From the NCBI RefSeq assembly GCF_902809835.1, contig NZ_CADDWM010000007.1, positions 81,198 to 145,197 on the forward strand: a stretch of DNA of 64,000 nt. Reading direction: 5' to 3'. This DNA comes from Agromyces sp. Marseille-P2726. GTDB taxonomy: Bacteria > Actinomycetota > Actinomycetes > Actinomycetales > Microbacteriaceae. Position 1 is the stretch's first letter; every line of letters begins with the position of its first letter. The notes under the pieces were generated by a model. The model worked only from the letters and a program-made list of their open reading frames with translations, was not told the DNA's origin and searched no databases. Both the position numbers and the translations under genes were made by a program. This document shows positions 26,275 through 35,206 of this stretch, one piece after another.

Positions 26275-27183
26275 GTGACGACTTCGATGCCGGCGCTCCC
26301 CGCAGGGCTGACGACGCGCCCGCTCACCCGTGAGGACTCGCGGCCGCTCTTCGAGCTGATCGCCGCCCAGGAGCTCGAGGACACCGGCCGCGTGGACATC
26401 GAAGAGGCCGATCTCGTGTCGGACTGGAGCCGCCCCAGGCACGATCTGGCCGCGCGCTCGGTCGCGGTGCTCGACGGCGACCGGATCGTCGCCTACGGCG
26501 AACTCGTCGGATCCGACCGTGCCGACGCCGCGGTGCACCCCGAGTGGCGCGGTCGCGGCATCGGCACGTGGATCGCCGGTTGGATCCGCGAGGCCGCGCG
26601 CCGGCACGGCTCCACGGTCGTCGGCATGCCGGTCTTCGTCGGGTCGCCGGGCGACCGGTTGCTCACCGAGCTCGGCTACCGCGTGCGGTGGAACAGCTGG
26701 GTGCTCGAGCTGCCCGAGGGTGCCGAGGTGCCGGCACGGCAGTTGCCCGCGGGCTACGTGATCCGACAGGCGGGCCAGGACGACCTGGCCGCCATGCACG
26801 ACGTGCTCGAGGACGCATTCCTGGAGTGGTCGGATCGCGAGCGCGAGAGCTTCGACGACTTCACGGCGTCGACGCTCGGTCGTCCCGGCTTCGAGCCGTG
26901 GAACCTTCGTGTCGTGACGGATGCCGCCGGCGAGGTGGTGGCCGCGGCCGTCGTCATCCTCAGCGACGACACGGCCTACGTCGACCGCCTGGCCACTCGC
27001 GCAGACCACCGGAACCGCGGGATCGCGCAGGCGCTGCTCGTGGACGCGTTCGCCCAGGGGCGCCGGCACGGGGCCACCGTCTCGGAGCTCAGCACGGACT
27101 CGCGCACGGGCGCGCTCGGCCTCTACGAGAAGGTCGGCATGGTCGTGACCTCGAACTACGTCAACCGGGCGATCGACCTCTGA
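26275..27183 (+). CDS. Tandem GNAT acetyltransferase
   Basis: The 302-residue protein contains two GNAT folds. The first has the acetyl-CoA loop HPEWRGRGIGTWIAGW (about residues 88-103), and the second has ADHRNRGIAQALLVDAF (about 243-259). Both match the Q/RxxGxG/A motif. A tandem layout is shared by mycothiol synthase and by several antibiotic-modifying enzymes, but the flanking sequence does not fix a substrate. GTG 26275 lies six bases after TACAAT (26263-26268) without a Shine-Dalgarno, so a leaderless mRNA is likely. The gene stands alone between a membrane-protein gene and a large secreted nuclease. Confidence 0.8.
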   Translation: MTTSMPALPAGLTTRPLTREDSRPLFELIAAQELEDTGRVDIEEADLVSDWSRPRHDLAARSVAVLDGDRIVAYGELVGSDRADAAVHPEWRGRGIGTWIAGWIREAARRHGSTVVGMPVFVGSPGDRLLTELGYRVRWNSWVLELPEGAEVPARQLPAGYVIRQAGQDDLAAMHDVLEDAFLEWSDRERESFDDFTASTLGRPGFEPWNLRVVTDAAGEVVAAAVVILSDDTAYVDRLATRADHRNRGIAQALLVDAFAQGRRHGATVSELSTDSRTGALGLYEKVGMVVTSNYVNRAIDL

Positions 27184-27356
27184 CCGGGACGGGATGCTGC
27201 TCACATGTGCATGGATGCCGCATCAGCGTGCACATCTGCGGGGTTCACCGTCTCTTCATCCGCCCGGGTCTTCCCTTGAACGCGACCGCTCGCTTAGTCT
27301 GACCATCGTCTCGGGGGTCACGTGGACACCCGCGCAATGAGGCTTGGGGAGTCACG

Positions 27357-30300
27357 ATGATCCGTTCTGTCCACCGTGTCACTGTCGCGATCGCAGCGGG
27401 CTCGCTGCTCGCGGTCGGGCTCGCAGCAGCTCCGGCAGCGGCCGCCGAGGCCGCCGCTCCGACGGAGTTGTTCATCAGCGAGTACGTCGAGGGCTCGTCG
27501 AACAACAAGGCCATCGAGATCTACAACGGCACGGAAGCGTCCGTCGACCTGAGCCAGTACCGGCTACGGCAGTACTCCAATGGAAACACGACCACGAGCC
27601 TCAACGTGGTGCTGAACGGCACCCTCGCCTCCGGTGACGCGTTCGTGTTCGCGCAGTCCACTGCCGGACCCGCGATCCTCGCTGTCGCCGATCAGACGAC
27701 GACCACGGGTCTGTTCAACGGCAATGACGCACTCGTGCTCGTGAAGGGCGAGACGGTCGTCGATTCCTTCGGGCAGGTTGGATTCGATCCGGGTACGCAA
27801 TGGGGTGCCGCGCCAACCTCGACCCTCAACACCACGCTGCGCCGTGCCGCCTCCGTGTGCGTCGGCGACACAAACCCGAATGACGCGTTCGACCCCGCGG
27901 TCGAGTGGGTCGGGTTCCCGCAGGACACGTTCGACGGGCTGGGGGCGCACACCGCGACGTGCAGCGACGTGACCGAGCCCGCCGCGGTGGTCATCAACGA
28001 GTTCTCGGCGAGCACCACGGGCACCGACGTCGAGTACGTCGAGCTGTTGACCGAGCCCGGCGCTGATCTCTCGCAGTACGCGGTGCTCGAGATCGAGGGT
28101 GACACCGGTTCGCCGATCGGAGTCGTCGATGAGGTCATCACGCTCGGCACGGCAGACGCCGCCGGCCGCCTCCTCGTCAACCTCGCCGCGAACGCCCTCG
28201 AGAACGGCACGATCTCGCTCCTGCTGGTCACCGGGTTCGCCGGGGCACTCGGCGATGACCTCGACACGAACGACGATGGCGTGCTCGAGCTGCCCGAGGG
28301 CGTGACGATCGTCGATTCGGTCGCCGTGCACGACGGCACGGCCGGTGACGTGACGTATGGCGGCGTGACGCTCGGCGTCTCGTACGACGGCCTCCCGTTC
28401 GCGCCGGGTGGTGCGTCCCGCATCCCCGACGGGACGGACACCGACTCCGCCGGCGACTGGGTGCGCAACGACTTCGACCTCGCGGGCATCCCGGGCTTCA
28501 CCGGAACCCCCGTCGTCGGCGAGGCATTGAACACTCCGGGCACCGAGAATGCCGTGTACGTGGCCCCGCCCGCCGACGCCGTCTGCGAGGCGCCGTCGAC
28601 CGTGGCCATCGGCTCCGTGCAGGGTTCGGGCGATGTCTCCCCGGTCGTGGGCCAGATGGTCGATATCGAGGGCGTCGTGGTCGGCGACTTCCAGGCGACG
28701 GGCCAGTACGACGGCTACTACCTTCAGGACTCGGGTGACAGCGACTCCGCGACATCCGACGGCATCTTCGTCTACGCCCCTGGAGGGCTGGACGTCGCCG
28801 TCGGCGACGAGGTGCATGTCGTGGGTGAGGTCAGCGAGTTCTTCGGCATGACCGAAGTGACGGCCGCTGACGTTGCAGTGTGCGACACCGGCCTCGAGGT
28901 GCCGGCGGCCACCGAGTTCAGCATCCCGGCCGAGCCCGAGGAGTACGAGGCGCTCGAGGGCATGCTCGTGACGCTGCCGCAATCGCTCGCGATCCTCGAG
29001 ACCTTCGAATACGCGCGTTACGGCACGATCGATGTCGGGGTCACCCGGCAGATGACGCCCACCGCGGTCGTCGAGCCGGGCTCGCCCGAGTACGACGCGC
29101 TGGTGGCGAAGAACCTCGCCGAGCGCATCACGATCGACGACGGCCGCTTCTTCCAGAATCCCGACCCGGCGATCCACCCGAACGGCGGCGAATTCACGCT
29201 CGACAATCGGTTCCGCGGCGGCGACCTCGTGACGAACCTCACCGGCATCCTCGATCACCGCAGGGACGGAACCGACAATTCGACGATCCGGTGGCGGGTG
29301 CAGCCCACGCGGGGCGCGGACTTCACCGCGGTGAACGAGCGTGAGGACAACCCGGTGCCCGAGGTCGGCGGCACGACGAAGGTCGCGAGCTTCAACGTGC
29401 TGAACTACTTCACGACCCTGAATTCGCGGGGTGCGAACGACGCCGTGGAGTTCGAGCGCCAGGAGGCGAAGATCGTGGCGGCGATCGCCGAGATCGACGC
29501 CGACATCGTCGGCCTCATCGAGATCGAGAACAACGGCGACGTCGCCGTGGGCACGCTCGTCGAGGCACTCAACGAGGAGATGGGCGAAGGCACGTACGAC
29601 TTCATCTCGACCGGCGTGCTCGGTACCGATGTGATCACCACGGCGCTGATCTACAAGCCCGCCGAGGTTGCGCCAGTCGGCGCGCACAAGGTGCTGACGG
29701 AGGAGATCGACGCGCGATTCAACACCGACCACAACCGGCCCGCCCTTGCGCAGACCTTCGAGGACCTCCAAGCCGGCGGCAAGGTGACCGTGGTGGTGAA
29801 CCACCTCAAGTCGAAGGGCTCGGCGTGCGCCGGCGACCCCGACACCGGCGACGGTGCCGGCAACTGCAACCTCACGCGCACCCTCGCCGCTGAGGCGCTC
29901 AGTGACTGGCTCGCCACCGACCCGACGGGTCAGGGCGCCGGCAACGAGCTCATCATCGGCGACCTGAACTCGTACGACAAGGAGGACCCGATCGACGCGT
30001 TCCGCGAGGCGGGCTACACCGACCTGCTGTTCGAGTTCCAGGGTGAGAATGCGTACTCGTACGTATTCGACGGTCAGCTCGGATACCTCGACTACGCGCT
30101 CGCGGGCACCGAGATCGTCGACAACGTCACCGGAGCGGCCGCTTGGCACATCAACTCCGATGAGCCGAACCTGATCGACTACGACATGACGTTCAAGGCA
30201 CCCGCGCAGGACGCGCTCTACGCGCCCGATGAGTGGCGTTCGAGCGACCACGACCCGGTGATCGTCGGACTCGACCTCGACGTCATCGCGCCCGTGCTGA

Positions 30301-30575
30301 CGGTGACGGCGTCGGAGGACACCATCTTCCCGCCGAACAACAAGTGGCGCTCGGTGACGTTCGACATCGAGGCGACCGACAACGTGGACGACGACGTGAC
30401 GGTGGAGATCATCAGCGTCGAGGCCGCGGGTCACAAGGCCGAGATCCGAGAGGTCTCCGATACTGAGGTGGAGGTCCTGGCCCGCCAGGGCGCGGTCTAC
30501 ACGGTCACCTTCGAGGCGACGGATGACTCGGGCAACTCCACCACCCAGACGGTGACGATCCGAGTCCGACCCTGA
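27357..30575 (+). CDS. ExeM/NucH-type secreted endonuclease with lamin-tail and Ig-like domains
   Basis: The 1072-residue protein starts with a Sec signal peptide (AAAPAAAAEAAAPT near residues 24-37). A lamin-tail domain follows (ELFISEYVEGSSNNKAIEIYN, about 38-160), then a second lamin-tail-like part (VVINEFSASTTGTDVEYVEL), an OB-type region, and a DNase-I-like EEP catalytic domain (about 675-970). The EEP domain has KVASFNVLNYF, IEIENNG, NHLKSKG, GDLNSYDKEDP and SDHDPVIVGL, so the metal and catalytic residues are present. An Ig-like domain closes the protein. The family digests extracellular DNA for nutrients or biofilm remodelling. GGGGAG precedes ATG 27357. A hairpin terminator follows. 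Confidence 0.9.
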   Translation: MIRSVHRVTVAIAAGSLLAVGLAAAPAAAAEAAAPTELFISEYVEGSSNNKAIEIYNGTEASVDLSQYRLRQYSNGNTTTSLNVVLNGTLASGDAFVFAQSTAGPAILAVADQTTTTGLFNGNDALVLVKGETVVDSFGQVGFDPGTQWGAAPTSTLNTTLRRAASVCVGDTNPNDAFDPAVEWVGFPQDTFDGLGAHTATCSDVTEPAAVVINEFSASTTGTDVEYVELLTEPGADLSQYAVLEIEGDTGSPIGVVDEVITLGTADAAGRLLVNLAANALENGTISLLLVTGFAGALGDDLDTNDDGVLELPEGVTIVDSVAVHDGTAGDVTYGGVTLGVSYDGLPFAPGGASRIPDGTDTDSAGDWVRNDFDLAGIPGFTGTPVVGEALNTPGTENAVYVAPPADAVCEAPSTVAIGSVQGSGDVSPVVGQMVDIEGVVVGDFQATGQYDGYYLQDSGDSDSATSDGIFVYAPGGLDVAVGDEVHVVGEVSEFFGMTEVTAADVAVCDTGLEVPAATEFSIPAEPEEYEALEGMLVTLPQSLAILETFEYARYGTIDVGVTRQMTPTAVVEPGSPEYDALVAKNLAERITIDDGRFFQNPDPAIHPNGGEFTLDNRFRGGDLVTNLTGILDHRRDGTDNSTIRWRVQPTRGADFTAVNEREDNPVPEVGGTTKVASFNVLNYFTTLNSRGANDAVEFERQEAKIVAAIAEIDADIVGLIEIENNGDVAVGTLVEALNEEMGEGTYDFISTGVLGTDVITTALIYKPAEVAPVGAHKVLTEEIDARFNTDHNRPALAQTFEDLQAGGKVTVVVNHLKSKGSACAGDPDTGDGAGNCNLTRTLAAEALSDWLATDPTGQGAGNELIIGDLNSYDKEDPIDAFREAGYTDLLFEFQGENAYSYVFDGQLGYLDYALAGTEIVDNVTGAAAWHINSDEPNLIDYDMTFKAPAQDALYAPDEWRSSDHDPVIVGLDLDVIAPVLTVTASEDTIFPPNNKWRSVTFDIEATDNVDDDVTVEIISVEAAGHKAEIREVSDTEVEVLARQGAVYTVTFEATDDSGNSTTQTVTIRVRP

Positions 30576-30611
30576 CCTCGGACCCCGACCCGAAATCGGC
30601 ACCGGTGACGG

Positions 30612-30640
30612 CGGGCCGCCCCCTCAGCTGGGGCGGCCCG
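30612..30640 (+). terminator. Hairpin terminator after the secreted nuclease gene
   Basis: CGGGCCGCCCC (30612-30622) and GGGGCGGCCCG (30630-30640) are exact reverse complements around a seven-base loop, 37 bases after the nuclease stop. There is no T-run, as is common for high-GC actinobacterial terminators. Confidence 0.7.
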
Positions 30641-30725
30641 CTCACCGCGTTCCGAGCACGGTCGGTGTGGACCGACACGAACGTTCCGTCCTTCGGTACG
30701 GTGAGGCATCGACAAGGAGACGCTC

Positions 30726-31328
30726 ATGACCGGCGAGATCGCCACGGACTTCACCGCATCGCTTCCTCCCTGGCTCGTCGATGACCTCGACCGCATCACC
30801 ACGGAGCCGCCGGCCACCACCGAGGCGCGCATCGCGGTCGTGAACCGCCTCGCCGACCGCAACTGGCGAGAAGGCAACGGCGGCCCGTTCGCCGCGATGG
30901 TCGTGGACGCGGCATCCGGTGCGGTCGTCTCGGTCGGCGTCAACGTGGTGCTGCAGAGCAACCTCAGTGCGATGCACGCCGAGATGATGGCGCTCAGCCT
31001 CGCGCAGCAGGCGCTGGGGCGCTGGGACCTCGGTGCGCACGGCGCCGAGTACGAACTCGTGGTCAATTGGCGCCCGTGCGTGATGTGCTACGGCGCGACG
31101 ATGTGGTCGGGCGTGCGCGCGCTCACCATCGCAGGTGAGGGCGCCGAGGTCGAACGGCTCACCGGATTCGATGAGGGGCCGATGCCGCCCGATTGGAAGG
31201 GCGAGTTCGAGCGTCGCGGCATCCGCGTGTCGGTCGGAGTCGGGCACGACGATGCACTCGAGGTGTTCCGGGCCTTCGGTGCGTCGGACGCCGTGGTCTA
31301 CAACGCGCGGGGCTCGAGCGAGGGGTAA
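30726..31328 (+). CDS. Nucleoside/base deaminase (CMP/guanine deaminase family)
   Basis: The 200-residue protein holds the zinc-binding pair of the cytidine deaminase superfamily: HAEMMA (H and catalytic E, about residues 79-84) and RPCVMC (two Cys, about 115-120). GNGGPFAAMVVD before them matches guanine deaminase and tRNA adenosine deaminase relatives. It is longer than the typical 155-residue guanine deaminase because of an N-terminal extension of about 40 residues. A purine-salvage role is the family default; the exact base cannot be fixed. ATG 30726 is preceded by AAGGAGA. It is a single gene between the nuclease terminator and a convergent regulator gene. Confidence 0.83.
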   Translation: MTGEIATDFTASLPPWLVDDLDRITTEPPATTEARIAVVNRLADRNWREGNGGPFAAMVVDAASGAVVSVGVNVVLQSNLSAMHAEMMALSLAQQALGRWDLGAHGAEYELVVNWRPCVMCYGATMWSGVRALTIAGEGAEVERLTGFDEGPMPPDWKGEFERRGIRVSVGVGHDDALEVFRAFGASDAVVYNARGSSEG

Positions 31329-31397
31329 CACGGGCGCACGCACACAACAGAGCCGAGAGCGCCGAAGCGCTCCCGGCTCCGCCGAGGCCTCGAGTGT

Positions 31398-32084
31398 TCA
31401 GGCCCCGGAATACCGCCGGCCGCCGCGCTCGCCGTGGTGCTCACGATCGTGCAGGTGCACGTGGACGTGAACGTCCTGAGCACGGGGTTGCGGCCCGAAC
31501 CCGGGTCGCGGGCCGAAGCCGTGGCGGCGGCCGCCTCCGTGCCAGCGGCCGAAGCCCTGGGCTTCGCGCATTCCATGCCACGAGCCGGACGTGCGGCCTC
31601 GCCCGCCGCGGCGGCCGCGCGGGAGTGGCTCGGACTCGTCCCAGCCGAGCTCGCGGGCGATCGCCTCGAGCGTTCGCACGGTCGTCGCGAAGTCATCGGC
31701 CGAGACGGCGCCGGCGACACGCGCACGGAGCGTGCCCACTTCGCGACCGAGTCGCTCTCGGGCCGCGCGGCCGGCATCCGTGAGCACGGGCGGAGTCCCC
31801 GAGATCCAGCCTCGCTCGGATAGACGGTGCAGTACGTGGGGCTTCGCGCGGAGCCGCTCGGCGAGCCGCTCGTCGTGCGCCTCCCCCGCGATGAGGTTGA
31901 GCAGCCGCCAGTCGCGGCGGGCGATGCCGTCAGCGGCGAAGAGCGCCTGCATCTCGTGCGAGATGCGGCGGTCGACGAGCTTCAGCCAGAACCCCAGGGG
32001 TCGGTCGACGGGTGCGGATGCCGCGGTGCGATCGTTCTCGTCGTCGCGGTCGGACCGGTCGGATTCGATGTGGTCGGTGTTCAT
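31398..32084 (-). CDS. MarR-like regulator with His/Gly-rich C-terminal tail
   Basis: The 228-residue protein has a winged-helix region (GFWLKLVDRRISHEM, RRDWRLLNLIAGE, VLTDAGRAARERLGREV, about residues 29-135). It ends in a low-complexity tail rich in His, Gly, Arg and Phe, with a DVHVHVHLHDREHHGERG segment. ATG 32084 follows AGGAAGGA. Relatives in Microbacteriaceae come as divergent pairs with a second MarR gene, as here. The His-rich tail suggests metal binding, perhaps as the sensing part, but this is inference. Palindromic sites lie between the two start codons. Confidence 0.7.
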   Translation of the reverse strand: MNTDHIESDRSDRDDENDRTAASAPVDRPLGFWLKLVDRRISHEMQALFAADGIARRDWRLLNLIAGEAHDERLAERLRAKPHVLHRLSERGWISGTPPVLTDAGRAARERLGREVGTLRARVAGAVSADDFATTVRTLEAIARELGWDESEPLPRGRRGGRGRTSGSWHGMREAQGFGRWHGGGRRHGFGPRPGFGPQPRAQDVHVHVHLHDREHHGERGGRRYSGA

Positions 32085-32139
32085 GATGTTCCTTCCTCGG
32101 TGCGCCATGCGGCGCCCGGCGCGCGATGCGCGGATCAGA

Positions 32140-32178
32140 TTGCATGTCACGTGACATGTATATGTACAATGACATGTA
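32140..32178. promoter_or_regulatory. Palindromic operator and leaderless promoter between divergent MarR genes
   Basis: CATGTCACGTGACATG (32143-32158) is a perfect 16-base palindrome, and its half TGACATGTA recurs at 32170-32178. For the + gene, TTGCAT (32140-32145) and TACAAT (32165-32170) could be -35 and -10, with ATG 32178 seven bases after the -10. Binding of a MarR dimer would cover both boxes. Confidence 0.55.
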
Positions 32179-32829
32179 TGGGAGGCGACCGTCAAGGGGA
32201 TCTCGGCGAACCCTCAGGTTCCGGCGACATGGGTGAGTCCTCGAGCGGTCCCGCCGATGCGGTCGCCGCGGTCGAGGCGGCACTCGGTGCGTTCCGTGGT
32301 CGAGGGCCTCTGGCGCTTATACACATCGGACGCGGCCGACGAAGAGGACAGTGGAGAACGCGGGGGGAGCGGTATCTGTGAAGAGGAAGAGAATGGAGAG
32401 GAAAAGAAGACAGAGGCAGGGGAGCGGCACGGCGACCATGGCGACCATGGCGCACACGGCGTATGGGGCGGCCACGGCGCACGCACCGGCCGCGGCGGTG
32501 GCGCGGCCCTCCGGCTGCTCGCCGCACTCTCGAAGCACGGCCCGAGTTCGGTCAGTGACCTCGCGACCGCCATCGGGGTGGATCAGCCGCGCGCCAGCCG
32601 CCTCGCGCAGGCCGCCGTCGACGCGGGCCACGTTCGACGCGAGGTCGACCCGCGCGACGCGCGCCGGAGCATCCTCGCCATCACGAAAGCCGGCCGCGAG
32701 GCGCTCTCGGCCGTGCTCGACCACCGGCGCTCGGCCATCGAGCGCGCCCTCGCGGACTTCACCCCCGCTGAGCGCGACGAGTTCGCGCGGCTGCTCTCCC
32801 GGTTCGCCGAGGCGTGGCTGCGGGAGTAG
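32178..32829 (+). pseudogene. MarR-family regulator, interrupted by adapter-derived sequence
   Basis: The start (ATG 32178) encodes a normal N-terminus, ending in AVEAALGAFRGRGPLAL at about base 32318. After a stretch of foreign sequence (32310 to about 32425) the MarR winged helix resumes one frame over, with LRLLAALSKHGPSSVSDLA, GVDQPRASRLAQAAVDAGHV and the wing REVDPRDARRS, to the TAG at 32827-32829. The His/Gly linker just after the break (HGDHGDHGAHG) resembles the tail of the divergent partner, so the halves probably belong to one gene of about 200 residues. The break is most likely an assembly error, not a biological mutation, so the true gene is expected to be intact. Confidence 0.7.
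32310..32425 (+). other. Illumina Nextera adapter-like contamination
   Basis: Bases 32310-32328 match the 19-base Tn5/Nextera mosaic end at 16 positions, and all three differences are T read as G. Bases 32329-32342 match the following 14-base read-2 adapter at 13 positions. Eight bases (32343-32350, AGAGGACA) sit where the i5 index belongs, and 32351-32379 match the P5 tail at about 20 of 29, again mostly T-to-G changes. A purine-rich tail to about 32425 looks like read-end noise. On the minus strand it encodes DVYKRQ, a known mark of such contamination in protein databases. Confidence 0.9.
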
Positions 32830-34236
32830 TCAGGCTCCGGTGACCGCCGCCCGCTCGGCGGGCACCTTCACGAAGAGCATGAGCACGAACCCGGCGGCCA
32901 CCACGATGATGATGCCGAGGATGCCCCAGTAGGTTGCGCCGAACGCCGCGATGAAGGCCGCCCACAGCAGCGGCGAGAGGAAGCTCGCCGCCCTTCCGGT
33001 CGTGGCGTAGAGCCCGAAGATCTCACTCTCCCTGCCGGCGGGCGTCACCCGGGCGAGGAACGACCGCGACGCGGCCTGCGTGGGCCCGACGAAGAGCGTC
33101 AGCGCGAGGCCGAAGATCCAGAACACGAGCTTGCCCGCGTCGTGGAGGAAGAACAGCACCAGGCCGGCGATCGTGATGCCGGCCAGCGCGAAGAGGATGA
33201 CGGCTCGGGGCCCGAATCGATCGTCGAACCGGCCCGCGAGGATGGTCGAGAGCCCCGCCAGCAGGTTGGCGGCGATGCCGAAGATGAGCACCTCGTTCGT
33301 CGTGAAGTGGAAGGCGACGGCCGCGATCACCGCCCCGAAGGCGAACACGCCGGCGAGCCCGTCGCGGAAGACCGCGCTCGCGAGCAGGAACCAGAAGGTC
33401 GGGCGGGACTCGCGCCACAGCACGATGATGTCCTGCACGAGCACGACGTAGCTGCGCCAGAAGGACACGCGTTCGCGATGGGGTGCCGGTGGCGCCTCGG
33501 GCACGAAGGCCAGCACGGGCCAGGCGAAGAGGATCGTCCACACCGCGCAGCCGACGGCGATGACCCGATACGCGAGGCCGTTGTCGGTCGGCATCCCCCA
33601 CCAGTCGAACGTCGTGGCGACCACGACGAGCACGAGGGCCACGATGCCGCCGATGTAGCCGAGCCCCCAGCCCAGGCCCGAGACCTTGCCAACCGTCTTC
33701 GGCGTCGACACCTGCACGAGCATCGCGTTGTAGTTCACGCCCGCGATCTCGCTGAAGACCGTGCCCGCCGCGATCAGCGAGATCCCGAGGAGGAAGTAGG
33801 GCGGTTCGCCCTGCACGAAGAAGAGCGCGAACATGCACAGCACGAGACCCGCCGTCGCGCCGCCGAGCCAGAGCTTGCGCCGGCCCGCCACATCCGCTCG
33901 CTGGCCGAGCACCGGCGCGAGCACCGCGATGAGGATCCCGGCGATCGTGATCGCCCAACCGAGGTTGCTGGCGAGGTCGGCGAGGCCCGCTTCGCGTGCC
34001 GGGTCGTCTTCGGCGAGCGCGGCGACCGCCGGCTCGAGGAAGGTGTCGCTCGTGAGGTAGAGCGCCGTGAACACGAACGTGAGGATGACCGAGTTGAAGG
34101 GCTGCGTCGCCCAGTCCCACAGCGCCCACGAGAACACCTGTCGTCGTGGGATCCGCCGCCCCTCCTGCAGCTCGAGACCCATGGCGCCGATGGCGCCGTT
34201 CGCGGGCGCGGAGGAGGACGGTTCGGGAAGGGTCAT
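32830..34236 (-). CDS. MFS transporter, UMF1 (Atg22-like) family
   Basis: The 468-residue protein has about twelve membrane segments and the family opening WALWDWATQPFNSVILTFVF. The loop GQRADVAGRRKLWLGG matches the MFS A-motif, and GPTQAASRSFLARVTP in the second half is typical of UMF1 proteins. The family is linked to amino-acid efflux in yeast vacuoles; bacterial substrates are unknown. ATG 34236 was chosen because the peptide then has the normal short cytoplasmic lead; GAGG lies about ten bases upstream. It is the last of three genes in one direction (RIO kinase, EEP hydrolase, UMF1), but the gaps do not prove an operon. Confidence 0.82.
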   Translation of the reverse strand: MTLPEPSSSAPANGAIGAMGLELQEGRRIPRRQVFSWALWDWATQPFNSVILTFVFTALYLTSDTFLEPAVAALAEDDPAREAGLADLASNLGWAITIAGILIAVLAPVLGQRADVAGRRKLWLGGATAGLVLCMFALFFVQGEPPYFLLGISLIAAGTVFSEIAGVNYNAMLVQVSTPKTVGKVSGLGWGLGYIGGIVALVLVVVATTFDWWGMPTDNGLAYRVIAVGCAVWTILFAWPVLAFVPEAPPAPHRERVSFWRSYVVLVQDIIVLWRESRPTFWFLLASAVFRDGLAGVFAFGAVIAAVAFHFTTNEVLIFGIAANLLAGLSTILAGRFDDRFGPRAVILFALAGITIAGLVLFFLHDAGKLVFWIFGLALTLFVGPTQAASRSFLARVTPAGRESEIFGLYATTGRAASFLSPLLWAAFIAAFGATYWGILGIIIVVAAGFVLMLFVKVPAERAAVTGA

Positions 34237-34382
34237 GACGCAAGCCTCGTTCGTTCGGGTGAACGGAAGGTGGCGGACCAGCACGGCCCGCCGCTCCGCT
34301 CGATCGGCGCTGATCTCGCTGCACTGTAACGCAGCGGATGCCGCAGCGGAAGCGACCCGCGGCTGGCGCGCTGGAACCGCCG

Positions 34383-35165
34383 TCAGGCCCTGAGGTGCAC
34401 GTCGGCGAGAACCGGGAAGTGGTCGGAGGGATACACCCCGTCGACGGGCGTGTCGATGACGGATGCCGCGCCCACGGCGACATCCGACCCGCGACGGATC
34501 AGCACGTGATCGACGCGCCGATCGATCTCCTTCGTCGCCTCGAGCGGCGCGAACGGCACCGCCGAACTGAGCGTGACCGCGCCGGGCGAGCCGCCGCCGA
34601 GGTCCCACGTGTCATCGGCCACGTCGGCCAGCGGCGCGAACTCGGGCTGCGTCGCGTCGCAGTTGAGGTCGGCGAGCAGGAAGCGCGGCACTCCCGAGTC
34701 GACCGACAGCAGCTCGGCCAGCAGTCGGGTCTGAGCGAGGTGGTCGTCGGCGTACGCCGGCTCCCATTCCGTCGCCGCGACGATCACGTCGAACGGCGTC
34801 TCGGGATGCTCGATGCGCGCCTCGATCGCCACGGGCGCCACCTGTCGATGGCTCACGGGGAGTTCGTGGCGCTGGAGCCGTCGGATCGGATGCCGGCTCA
34901 CGAGCCCGACGCCGAGCAGCACGCCGGCCTGCTCCGGGTGCTCGGGCGGTGCCGGCACGGGTGGAAGCGACGGAGCGGCGTACGCGGCGTGCATCTCGAG
35001 CCACCCGGCGACGACGTGCGCCTGCGTCGTGTCGGAGGTGGCCCAGCACTCCTGGAGGCCCACCACGTCGGGCCGCAGGCGCTCGAGGGTCGAGCGGATG
35101 CCGCGCTCTCGCGCTCGCCAGTCGGGCTCGAATCGCCACAGCACGTTCCAGGTGACCAAGCGCAT
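34383..35165 (-). CDS. Endonuclease/exonuclease/phosphatase (EEP) family hydrolase
   Basis: The 260-residue protein opens MRLVTWNVLWRF (the catalytic Asn of EEP enzymes) and has VVGLQECWA (metal-binding Glu). It continues with LADLNCDATQPEF and RVDHVLI, and ends with YPSDHFPVLADV (the Asp-His catalytic pair). All core residues are present. No signal peptide is seen, so it acts in the cytoplasm, on a nucleic acid, phosphoinositide or similar phosphodiester. ATG 35165 lies six bases after TAGCGT on the same strand, with no Shine-Dalgarno, which suggests a leaderless mRNA. Confidence 0.83.
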   Translation of the reverse strand: MRLVTWNVLWRFEPDWRARERGIRSTLERLRPDVVGLQECWATSDTTQAHVVAGWLEMHAAYAAPSLPPVPAPPEHPEQAGVLLGVGLVSRHPIRRLQRHELPVSHRQVAPVAIEARIEHPETPFDVIVAATEWEPAYADDHLAQTRLLAELLSVDSGVPRFLLADLNCDATQPEFAPLADVADDTWDLGGGSPGAVTLSSAVPFAPLEATKEIDRRVDHVLIRRGSDVAVGAASVIDTPVDGVYPSDHFPVLADVHLRA

Positions 35166-35206
35166 GGGCCAACGCTACGCCGTGGTGGCCGCTCGCCCGG
35201 CCGTGC

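Noticed and set aside
27564..30602. Long open frame antisense to the secreted nuclease gene
   Set aside because: High-GC genes with strong third-position bias leave antisense frames open. The translation is Arg/Val/His/Asp-rich without domain patterns, while the + strand protein is a clear ExeM-type nuclease.
32310..32328. Genuine Tn5-family transposon end
   Set aside because: The mosaic-end match continues into the synthetic read-2, index and P5 adapter parts, which no natural transposon has, and no second end or transposase is present.
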